Positions 55,330 through 64,000 of a stretch of DNA of 64,000 nucleotides are shown in pieces. This stretch comes from Watersipora subatra. Lineage: Eukaryota; Bryozoa; Gymnolaemata; Cheilostomatida; Watersiporidae. The notes under the pieces are model-generated. The model was not told the origin of the DNA. It searched no databases and worked only from the letters and a program-made list of their open reading frames with translations. The first letter of the stretch is position 1, and the number at the start of each line of letters is the position of its first letter. The stretch covers positions 55,321,526 through 55,385,525 of the forward strand of contig NC_088717.1 in assembly GCF_963576615.1 (NCBI RefSeq). Reading direction: 5' to 3'. A program made the position numbers and the translations under genes.

Positions 55330-57090
55330 TCCTAAACTTTTCTCAGAGTGTCAGACTTAATCGTTCATCTCACTTTTTAACAAGGTGAACTGAATATTCA
55401 ACATTTTTTTCACGCAAATTTAACGATGTGAGTAATATAACGCAATAATACAATGCGAATAACTTATGCAATACAATTTCCATAATGAATCAACTATTCC
55501 CATTGAGGCATAGATGTTATGTAAGCGTAGTTATTTTTACACGAAAGCCCTGTCAAGTGGCATCTGTCAGCCAAGATTATTATCGACAAGCTTGGGAACC
55601 TTAGCTGTCATACGTGACCTCTTATGTTAACAAAGGGAACAGTGCCTTCAGCTAAGCGGAGTGCTATAGGAAAAGCGGAACATATCAGAGCAATGAATTA
55701 GGAACAGTATACAGCAAGCCAGTGATAACTTGTTTCGAGATGTAACTTTTTATCAAAACCTTTGGCAAAAATTTACCACCAAGTTTCACAGATGACGTGC
55801 TTCTTTACAAAAGCTACTAATAATATATGATTTGTTTGAATATGGCATCAGCCAGTAGAATTGAAGATAAACCAATTAATGCAAAGTAAAAACTGCTCAG
55901 CTTTTTATTTTCTTAGCCTTATTTTCTGCAGCTTTAATTTTCTAGCCAAAATTTCTCTCAACTGAAAATGATTTTTCCATAATACTTATGGTAGTTTAGG
56001 ATGCCGTTTGACTGCGCTAAACTGCCTCAAATGGTTGCTAGCTGTTATCAGAGGAGTCATCAGTCAATAATTTGGGTCATAGACTCTCGTATTCAGTTGC
56101 GCTAGAGTCTAGATTGTCAGTTTGCATATTATTTTTTCTTCATATAAAGCTCTCTTTATGCACCATTATAGGTTATATTATATTTTAGGGCCAACATTAT
56201 AGATGTGGACTCTAAAAATAGAAACACAATAAAAAGTTTTTGTTCATTTCCATAGGCGATATTGTCCAGGTAATCATGATAGGGTAGTGGGTCACCCCAA
56301 CCCGCTTTACTTTCATCAAACCAACATTGGCCAAACCTCACTAAGTGTTTGAGCTTGCTGATTTGTTAATTTCCAGCAAACCTTTGCTAAATGTATCGTA
56401 ATTACATAGCAACCCATATTGGAAAACTTATCAAAATGGTGAGGGCGTGACCACTTTTGTATAACCTAACTAGATTTGACCAGGCATATTTACTTCTGTG
56501 AAACTTACCAACTTGACAACTTGACACGGAGATAGTTGAAAAACTCAAGCTAGGCAATGGTAAGCCCCTACATATTGTTCCACTGCAATACCGGAAATTG
56601 ATAAAATGAATAAAAATAAACAAGTATTTGATTCGCTATATTAAGTTCTAAATTTTACTGTATTATTTTTTTTTATCTAATTTTTTTTTATGTCTTTTTT
56701 TTCCCTTTTTCTTAAAGCACAGTGCAAAAACTCCTTTATATATTTCTCCACAATGTAGCCATGATGAAGTAGATCAATAACTTTGGGATTGATTACCAAT
56801 AGATGCACACTAAGTATCCACTCAAGCTGTCTCAAGAGGCAGCTCGTCACAAGTGTGCGTGGATGAGCTTATTCTCACCATATTGAGAGCACACGCTCCG
56901 TAGAATCCTACTAACAAAACTCACGTGTGTCTTTATATATACATATATTTATATATATAAAGATATGTTTATACACATAAGCATATACTCATACATATAA
57001 ACATATGTATAAACATATGTATAAACGTGTATATATATATACACAGTCTATATATAAATATATCTATATATATATATATATTTCTCAAAG
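55330..57090. other. Intergenic or intronic, no firm gene
   Basis: The minus frame 56156-56341 (MRFGQCWFDESKAGWGDPLP then YHDYLDNIAYGNEQK) looks more protein-like than its surroundings but has no matching splice signals or recognised family. 56938-57083 contains ATATAC-type simple repeats. Confidence 0.3.
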
Positions 57091-57178
57091 TCCGTCTGTT
57101 GGAAATCCGGCTATAGCTATTATTAGAACAGCTGAGCTGGACAACAATACAGACTCAAAGTCATGGCTTACCGTCATT
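57091..57178 (+). CDS. Weak candidate exon
   Basis: 88 bp after TTTCTCAAAG and before GTAAGC. Reads PSVGNPAIAIIRTAELDNN then TDSKSWLTVI. The acceptor follows a (TA)n run instead of a pyrimidine tract, and no family is recognised, so support is thin. Confidence 0.2.
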
Positions 57179-57414
57179 GTAAGCCTAACCTTATTAACTA
57201 GCTTAGTGGAGTTTTCCATTGGCAATATGCCAGGCTACTAGCTTGAAAGGTACAGTTGTTTGACAAAGTTTTAAAACCTTTAAAGTTGTTTTTATTTTTC
57301 TATTAATTTATTTCAACTACGCGACACACTTCTCTCATGATATGTACTTTGAAAGTTAGAGTGGCAAATGTTGTTATATGTTAAATACAAAGCAATTTTC
57401 TGTCCAAAGATTTT

Positions 57415-57507
57415 TCTATTACACGGGCAACGCCGGGTGGCACAGCCAGTATATATATATATATATACATATATATACAGTATGTATATATATACATATA
57501 TATACAG

Positions 57508-57596
<89 letters not shown>

Positions 57597-57600
57597 ATAT
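57415..57600. repeat. Retroelement-like tail followed by (TA)n
   Basis: CGGGCAACGCCGGGTGGCAC, AGCCAG, then about 140 bp of (TA)n with two GTATGTATATATATACAT-type interruptions. CGGGCAACGCCGGG...AGCTAGTATATA is a string I associate with the 3' ends of repeats in many animal genomes. A related string (CCTGTGCAATGCCAAGCATT, then TGGCTAGTATATATATA) is at 57963-58001. Confidence 0.5.
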
Positions 57601-57664
57601 AATCTCAGTGTTTGTCTTTTTGTGCACCTTATGCACAGTTATAGCGATTCAAATCCAGCAATAA

Positions 57665-57755
57665 AAAATTGGTATCGCAAAGGGTTTGATCTCAAAACCT
57701 CCCACTCACAGGACAACAAACAACCCACTAAGCTACACAGGATACAATGAATTCA
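57665..57755 (-). repeat. tRNA-like SINE-B, copy 2
   Basis: Minus strand: TGTAGCTTAGTGGGTTG (A-box), then GTGGGAGGTTTTGAGATC and GATCAAACC (B-box). Matches 32690-32785. Confidence 0.6.
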
Positions 57756-58483
57756 TCGAGCAGATAGTCATTGTCTGGGTTAAAATACGCATAGCATATG
57801 AGACTCTGCATTACTTTACTGCACAAAATCACTAAAGCTTGCTCTCACGTCTCTTATTAGTAAGTTTAGCAATACTAGCTTACTCAAAGTAGCCATTGGC
57901 AATGTGCCAGTCTAATGGCAAGCAACTTCATTACTTGCCACTATTTCTAAGCTGTATTTAATACCTGTGCAATGCCAAGCATTTGGCTAGTATATATATA
58001 CAAATGGTGCCTCTGAAACAATAAATAAAAGGTAATGCTATGTGGTGTCATAAACACAAAAACAAAGACGTGATTCAAGGGAAACTTGAAACTAGTAAGC
58101 TTAGGTATAGATCTTATCTCTTTTGACAAAAGATTAAATGTGTTCTGACAGATACCATCAAAGAAGACCATTTGTATGAAGGAGCTTTTAGATTCGCTAT
58201 AAAAAGGGGTGAGCAATTGGACACCTGAGATGAGTTTCAACTACACACCCCTGACTATTATAGGAGAGTTATGGCAGTTTTAGCTTTAGCTAGGGTACAC
58301 GCTGTTACATTATAACTGAATCATGGAAGGTCTATTGACAGATGAGCTTTCGTGACATCGCAAGGCTCGAAATCTTCATAAATATTTTAATGTTTTAGTC
58401 TACGTTAAACTGCCTTTTAACAGCATAAAACTAAACAAAGCCTTATTGTCTACTCATTTCAATTTACCCTAAAATATATATCT
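57756..58483. other. Intergenic or intronic, no supported gene
   Basis: Only the repeat-tail string at 57963-58001 noted; the minus frame 57947-58240 is unsupported. Confidence 0.35.
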
Positions 58484-58882
58484 TTAAGGTAAGGCCACAC
58501 GAGACAAAATTCTCACGAAATCGGCAAAATTTGGACGAAACGATTCGTACGAATCGACATTTGGACAAATTCGTCCATCGTTGGTTGCGCACGATGAACG
58601 AATCCTGAATTGGACGAAACGTCAGAAATTCCTATGAATCGTTGTTTGATTGGTCGGTTGAAAAGGTTAGTTGAATGTTGAAGGTCGTTTTCTTTGGCGC
58701 ATATCCAGAAAGATTGAAACGGAATCGGCTTCAATTTATCACCGCGTTCTGATTGGCTAGTTGAAAGTTAGTTTCGTACGAATCCGTGGTGGGGAAACTC
58801 CGTGTGGCAGGTAAGAAACTTCGTACGAATGGAATTTCCCAGATTAGTTGAAATTACACAATACGTGTGGCCCGGCCTTTAG
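58484..58882. mobile_element. Non-autonomous TIR element T3 (GGCCACACG ends)
   Basis: Left end TTTAAGGTAAGGCCACACG, right end CGTGTGGCCCGGCCTTTAG: imperfect inverted ends around GGCCACACG. Inside are three TTCGTACGAAT palindromes (about 58543, 58771, 58830) and repeated TTGGACRAA/TTCGTC motifs. About 400 bp, no coding. TTTA on both sides could be the target duplication, but the exact ends are ambiguous. Confidence 0.65.
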
Positions 58883-58967
58883 GGTATGAAAGGGCACTTA
58901 ATCTGTTTTCATAAAATGGCCTATCAATGTATGTAGATAGATACCTGTGATATAAACAGCTGATATA

Positions 58968-59721
58968 CAATGGACTCCTGCCATATGATATTAATTCGTT
59001 CCGGTGTTAACATCGCAAAGCGAAAATGTTGTATAGAGAGATATAGAAATCTACAGTAATTATCTAGTGCACAATCCTCTGGTAAAAAAACATCGAAATT
59101 CTATATTCGTGTTGTAAATATTAAACATTAATAACAAAATAGTATATTAAATTTGGCAACTATAGTTACCGACAGTAACTTTAGTGTATTTAGAAGTTAT
59201 GATCTTCAACAAAACTTTTATTGCAATAAATTCATTTTCTTACTTCTTCTTTTAATGCCACTATCAATCTTAGGATCCACGGATAACGAATTAAAGCTAT
59301 ATGGGTAGTTATATAGTTATATGCGTATAATAAAATAAAGTTTATGGTAAATAGTAAATTAAATGCTAAAATGCACAAAAAATTTCCACTTTCGCCTACT
59401 TTTCACTAATTTTTTCGCTAACGCAATGTCAAGCATTCACGAAACCTGAATAACGCTGAACTGAGAGAGAGAGAGTGAGTGAGAGAGAGAGTGAGCGTCT
59501 CTTTCAGGTGTTGTGGCAGAGATTTTGGCAAATAGCATATTGGCATCTTCGTGATTCTGATGTATTCGGCAACCAACCACCAAATTTGAATTTCAAGAGA
59601 CAATCTTGTTGATGTCGTATGTCGAAAAAAATGCTGTAATGAGTGGATGGAAAAACATTGTGTTCTACATCGTAAGGCAAAAAACCAGTAAAACAGGGAC
59701 GCCGGAACTCAGGCTGCACTG
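58968..59721 (-). mobile_element. TIR element T1, copy with short (GA)n core
   Basis: 754 bp, ends CAATGGACTCC...TGCACTG with TA on both sides (58966-58967, 59722-59723). On the minus strand it runs in the same order as 19364-20718: TTTTTTGCCTTACGATGTAG, CACGAAGATGCCAATATGCT, a short pyrimidine microsatellite (59460-59505), then AAATACACTAAAGTTACTGT and CCATTG. Shows the ancestral-like layout with an unexpanded core. Confidence 0.65.
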
Positions 59722-59723
59722 TA

Positions 59724-60372
59724 CATAGTTTAATTTGAACTCATGCTCATAAGAATTGCGATTTATATGAATTAAAATAGTTATAATCTTTAGTTAACAG
59801 TTAATAGAATTAAAAAATTATAAGAATAAATAGCTTTCAGCAAGGCAATATGTAATTAGGTTTATATGAAAAAGGAACAATGTGGGCAGGACTGACTTAG
59901 CTAGACCTAACCAGCCAATCACTGAGGGAACATTGTCTAGGCAACACAAAGCTGTAGGAAAATAAATTCCTCATCGGATGCTAATGACTTCCTGAGTGGA
60001 ACCATTTTTTACCGGGTTTTCCCCTGCCATGCCCTCTTTTTTTCCTGAAGATTAAATGAAGCACTTAACTTGTATGAAATTAATGGAAAAAAGATCAATA
60101 TATTGTATGCAAATATGAGTGAGTAGACAAACGCTCCAATTAACATCGGTGGTTATATGTCAGGAACAAATGATCAAATGCTTAAATAATACAGAAGCTT
60201 ATGCATTGTTTGTAATTTTCATGAATGCTGCCTTTTTAAAGAACAAATTCCTAGTAGTTTTAGCATTAGTACTCTCCTCGTATGTTAGGAATCAAAGTGA
60301 ATAAAAGCTTAACAGGTAACATAAGCCAGAGGTTTGATAGGACAATTATAATACATGCTCTGCGGTCATTAC
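59724..60372. other. Intergenic or intronic, no supported gene
   Basis: The plus frame 60119-60304 is unrecognised. Nothing else seen. Confidence 0.35.
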
Positions 60373-60515
60373 CTTCTCCATCTGCTCAGTAATAGTATGG
60401 ATTAGTGCTATGCATCTTTGCGGTTCAAACGCTGGGTACTTGAGTTTGAACTGCAGATATGGGAGAGACCTGCGGAGTTTGACCGCAGAACTCAGTACTC
60501 TGGGGGCCCGAGTAA
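60373..60515 (-). CDS. Candidate internal exon on the minus strand, unknown protein
   Basis: 143 bp read on the minus strand after a strong acceptor (GGTTTCTTTTACAG, ending 60516) and before a donor (GAGAAG then GTAATG at 60372). Peptide TRAPRVLSSAVKLRRSLPYL, then KLKYPAFEPQRCIALIHTI, then TEQMEK. It enters with two bases and leaves in phase 0. GC and CpG are higher than in the flanks. About 330 bp upstream on the same strand an ATG at 60848 opens MSESDEETELVIGSTGSIAL and a further 12 residues, an acidic start typical of a cytosolic protein, but I could not find a phase-compatible donor to join them. Confidence 0.35.
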
Positions 60516-61282
60516 CTGTAAAAGAAACCACTGCACCCCTTTACTGCTCCACAAGTAACTAAACCACTTGAGTACATTAGCAAAGATATATTTCGCAAAT
60601 GTATATATCGTATATATAAATATACAGCTCAAAGTCTCAATGTATAAAGTTACAATCAGCTTTGATACGAGACTGCTAGGTCCTCTGCTGTCTTGGCTCA
60701 TCCGGGCTCCTTATATACACTTTTGAGGCGATAAGCCCCGCTTCCTTAGTCACAAAGCTGACCTAGTGGCTGACATGGCCACCCTATTGAGGGCTATACT
60801 TCCGGTCGAGCCGATGACCAGTTCAGTCTCTTCATCGCTCTCGCTCATTTCAGAGGAATCAGGCCGGTCTCTTCAAGCCTTCAGCCCTGAGTCCATCAAT
60901 CTGCCACTATATAACTGTATATCAACTTTGCATAACTGTGCTATTAATTTTTTTCAAGTCATACGCACTTCGAATGTCAAAAGAGTGTTGGATTTTTATT
61001 CTTTTTTGCTGGCCAGAGTTGTTGCTGAACGCATAAATAAAATGCCGAAGACATGATTTGAAGTTATACATGTCTGAGATGAAAGTACCTTTAGTACATA
61101 GGCTACCTTTAGTAACATACATCCTCTGTTTTTATCTGCAACACAAAATCTGTCAATGTGGTAAACGTATGGCCAATATGGTAAATGTTTATTTTTAGCA
61201 CACAAGATTTTTAGCAATTTCGCAAAGCAAATCAATATTGATGATGAGTCATGTTTTTATCTTCTTTTCATGTTGTTTCCAG
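60516..61282. other. GC-richer block open on both strands
   Basis: 60690-60910 is richer in GC than its surroundings and is open on the plus strand (ADMATLLRAILPVEPMTSSV ...) as well as on the minus strand (MSESDEETEL...). Only one can be coding; neither is settled. Near 61146-61165 a string ATCTGTCAATGTGGTAAACG nearly repeats the start of the exon at 61283. Confidence 0.35.
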
Positions 61283-61463
61283 AATCTGTCGATGTGGTAA
61301 ATACAGTCAGATGGATGGAGCTCTGGTACAAGGTAGAGCTAATGATTGTGATGGATACGAGATACACTACAGTCAGAAGTGTAAATGGAAAGCATATGAT
61401 GACTATAAGACAGGAAAAAGGGTCCTCATCAGACTCTGCAAATGCTACAAGCCCATGCTCTGA
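61283..61463 (+). CDS. Terminal exon of a small cysteine-rich protein
   Basis: Follows an acceptor (CATGTTGTTTCCAG, ending 61282) and runs 59 codons to TGA at 61461-61463. The peptide begins ICRCGKYSQMDGALVQGR, continues NDCDGYEIHYSQKCKWKAYD and ends RLCKCYKPML: six cysteines as CxC, C, C, CxC, with many basic and Tyr residues. Such spacing in a short C-terminal exon suggests a secreted, disulphide-bonded protein, but no signal peptide exon is identified and I do not recognise the family. AATAAA at 61659-61664 could be the polyadenylation signal. The overlapping frame 61270-61569 lacks this pattern. Confidence 0.4.
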
Positions 61464-62801
61464 AAACTCTATTCTGTTATTCATTTATAGGCTCACCAAA
61501 TGGACTTCTAAAACGGAAACAAGGCATCCTATTTTTTCAAATTTTACTGCTTTAAGAACAACTTATTAAATATATTTATATATATATTATTAAAGTCTAT
61601 TTTTTGTTTTCATTGGCTTCAAAGTAGCATTTATTTTTTAAAGGATTTATGGAATTTAAATAAAATTGCTTTATGGTTTATTTATTTTTTACATTTGTTT
61701 ACAAATCATTTGCAACCATTTAATATTTATGTTGTTTGAATTATATATAACTGGCGCTACATATACTTACTACATCTCATAAAATTAGTATAGATTTTAT
61801 ACTGTTTTCTAAATCTAAAAGGAAAGCTTAGTCAATTTAGCACTATGGCCTTTTCACTGTTTGACTTTCTAGAATATTCCTTTTATAATTTATTAGTGAA
61901 ATTATTACAAATATATTAACTAGCAACAAATTCTGCTATATTGTATGTTTGCTTGATGTATTTTAACTTTTATTGGTAAAGAGGTTTATGTTTCATCGAG
62001 ATGCAAATTGGAAAATAAAGCTTCAGTAAAAATGCACATAAATGTAATTCAGTTTAATAAATAAACAAAATTATATTCTATTAGATGAATCACGCTACAA
62101 TATTTGACACTGCTACCTGTAGCAATTTTCTGACTTGCATCATGCACAAAATGCCTGATAAAAGAGCACTCTTTTGTATGTAATATATAAAATATTGCTG
62201 TCTGAAAACTGAATGACTAAGCAAGGTCTTGCGTCATGAGTGTTTCGTGTGACATTTATTTCTAGGAGTAGCCTTAGCTTCATTCTGCTTCTATATATAA
62301 CATCCATGTAGAATGTAGTTGACACCTAGGATTATGTGAAAGTTATGCCCAGCTTCCGCTGAAGTGTCAAAATTCCTATAAACTGATGCTATCACATTCC
62401 TCAGATTACACCTTGTCATTGTGGAGATAAATTAAGACAAATTCAGAATGGCGTTAGCTGTTCTTTGCATAAAATGATAATTTGTAGTAAGCCACCTTAA
62501 AGATGGGACTTACTGTCTGTGACACTACTAGAGAACTACAACACTACAGCACTGTAGTAGCTCAAAAGGTTCATCAAAAATCTTATGTTTCGGTCAACTA
62601 TTGAATCCTAAAAAGTCCTTAGACTGGCAACTGTTCTGATTTGTAGTCATTGTTTAACTATTTTTATCAACTATTGGGAAATTGATCTTCCAATAATGAT
62701 TGCTTACAAAAAAATGGCAGACAATCGACAGCAAACTGCCTTATAGGTAACCTAAAGAGCAATGGTTCTTTGGTTAATAAGAACTTCTTTATTCTTCATA
62801 G
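61464..62801. other. 3'UTR-like and intergenic DNA
   Basis: No coding signal; AT-rich with several AATAAA strings (for example 61659 and 62014). Confidence 0.35.
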
Positions 62802-62919
62802 AGTATCAAAATAATGTTGATGGTCCTAGCGGTGCTCACATTCAAGAAAAGTCAGATGGTCGCCTTGTTGCAAAAGCATCCCAAAAGTTTTGTCTCTTAT
62901 GCGGAGCTTTCGGTGGCTA
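62802..62919 (+). CDS. Candidate internal exon, unknown protein
   Basis: 118 bp between a strong acceptor (CTTTATTCTTCATAG, ending 62801) and donor (GTAAGT at 62920). Entering with two bases (AG), it reads YQNNVDGPSGAHIQEKSDGR, then LVAKASQKFCLLCGAFGG, leaving with TA of a split codon. A second frame is also open (with MLMVLAVLTF), so the frame choice rests on the more natural composition. CLLCGAFGG is the only feature of note; no family recognised. Confidence 0.35.
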
Positions 62920-64000
62920 GTAAGTAAACCAGTGACTTGTGTAAACTTGCTTGTTTATGTTAACTACTAACTCATTAGTTTGATCGAATTTTATTTACTA
63001 ACTTGTAGGTGATGCCTTGAGTTTTTTACTGTTGTCAGAGGGATTGCTTTAACCTTCAGATAAAAATGTTCTATTTAACCCTAAAGGATTTTGAATTTTT
63101 TAATATATAACTTAATTTTCTAAAAATAGATATGACTTTTCGCATCATTACACATATAACCAAAATAGAAATTACACAATAACTACTATAGATTTAGTCT
63201 CATTCTGTAGTTTAGTTTCTCATAGCTATGCAAGAATTGGATTAAATATGTGAATCATTGAGGTAAGTCCAAAACATACTTTATTTAATTGCTCTATCTG
63301 AATTTTCTTTGGGTCAAAGTCATGTTTCTCAGAGATATTTGACAAGTTTCTGTTTTATATGATATCAGCTCTAATCCGGTTGAAAACAATATGGAAGCTG
63401 CTTTGAGTATTTGCAAAGCTATCCGAAGAGTCTTGATCTTGTCTAGACTATAAATCAACCCATATAATTGCTGTAAATCTGATATACAGTAGACACCCTT
63501 AAAACGCAAATACTTCATTTCGAGAACATTTACTTTAAAGGGATTTTATGTTATACAAAGATTAAAATGCATTTAAATAGCCTAATTCGTTTCAAAATTG
63601 CTCCAAGCTTACCTCTTTGACCTTTCTAAACAAATATAGCGAAACATGACTTTTAATTTAATAGCTGTACAGTAACAGTGGTATTACTGGTTTGTATTGA
63701 TTATTGGTTTGTATCTTTTTTCTTACAATTTATTTACATGTCATTTAGGGTTCATATTTATAGTAGTTTTACATTAAGTTAAAAGAAGGGCACACCTTCA
63801 ATGTCAATTTAAATCAATTTTTTTTACTTTTTTTCCAGCAAAGTCTATGTTGAAAAGAATAAAATATAAAATATTGTATATGTCTATAATAAAGTAAAAA
63901 GTTTGTATATATTAAATACCCCAGATACCCCTATGCATTGTTTCTTCTCTCAAGTGTAGCTAGAGAGAAAATCATACTTTTAAGGCTAACTATGAGATTC
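62920..64000. other. Intron or intergenic to the window end, no supported gene
   Basis: If 62802-62919 is an exon, the next should follow to the right, but no acceptor with an open frame stands out; the minus frame 63294-63518 is unsupported. Confidence 0.35.

Noticed and set aside
57005-57664. Tyr/Ile-rich open frames on both strands
   Set aside because: Product of the (TA)n microsatellite.
60766-61056. 96-codon plus-strand frame starting ADMATLLRAILPVEP
   Set aside because: Not fully excluded, but the second half is AT-rich noise, no splice pair fits, and the minus strand carries a better exon nearby.

Overview
This looks like an AT-rich animal nuclear genome, probably from a marine invertebrate. 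The guess of a lophotrochozoan (mollusc- or bryozoan-like) rests only on the mix of elements: BEL/Pao, RTE-type LINEs, pogo/Tigger elements, tRNA-like SINEs and abundant MITEs. Nothing here points to a bacterial, phage or organellar genome. There are no operons, rRNAs, convincing tRNA genes or CRISPR arrays. Most of the window is intergenic or intronic DNA made of transposon relics and tandem repeats, with a few candidate host exons.

Layout. 1-639 is the 5' end of a Tigger-like DNA transposon (minus strand) running off the window edge. 1785-2045 is a LINE reverse-transcriptase tail. 2961-3425 holds two SINE pieces. 5463-13409 is a complete BEL/Pao LTR retrotransposon on the minus strand, with nearly identical LTRs and a 5-bp target duplication, but with its coding region broken in at least five places. 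13590-16320 is an older retroelement graveyard (Gypsy-type RT, possible gag, LINE endonuclease). 16862-17650 and 22901-24560 are two copies of one element carrying a 26-bp minisatellite, the second with a higher-order repeat. 19364-20718 is a TIR element containing a roughly 700-bp pyrimidine tract, with a relative at 58968-59721 in the other orientation. 25737-26170 is a 17-bp minisatellite. 33838-36525 is a broken gene of a repeated animal family with a PIN/FEN1-like core and a C-terminal CXC cysteine cluster. 37583-39370 is an internally deleted pogo-like transposon with clear TIRs. 45457-46602 and about 58484-58882 are further non-autonomous TIR elements.

Candidate host coding sequence. 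The best supported is a two-exon plus-strand gene, 40153-40602 joined to 41958-42245 (phase 0, canonical splice sites), predicting about 245 residues of Pro/Ser/Thr-rich then acidic/basic protein of unknown function; a MITE sits in its intron. A terminal exon of a small cysteine-rich protein is at 61283-61463. Single exons with good splice sites but no recognised family are at 45175-45286, 52947-53070, 62802-62919, 60373-60515 (minus) and, weaker, 21586-21675 and 57091-57178.

The regions do not form one pathway. What links them is repeat history: a foldback MITE present five times, two SINE families, a TIR family with a microsatellite core and several nested insertions. I did not find a convincing new functional system. 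The observations most worth following up are the PIN-like/CXC gene family, the minisatellite-bearing element with its 14-15-unit higher-order repeat, and the recently inserted yet broken BEL copy.
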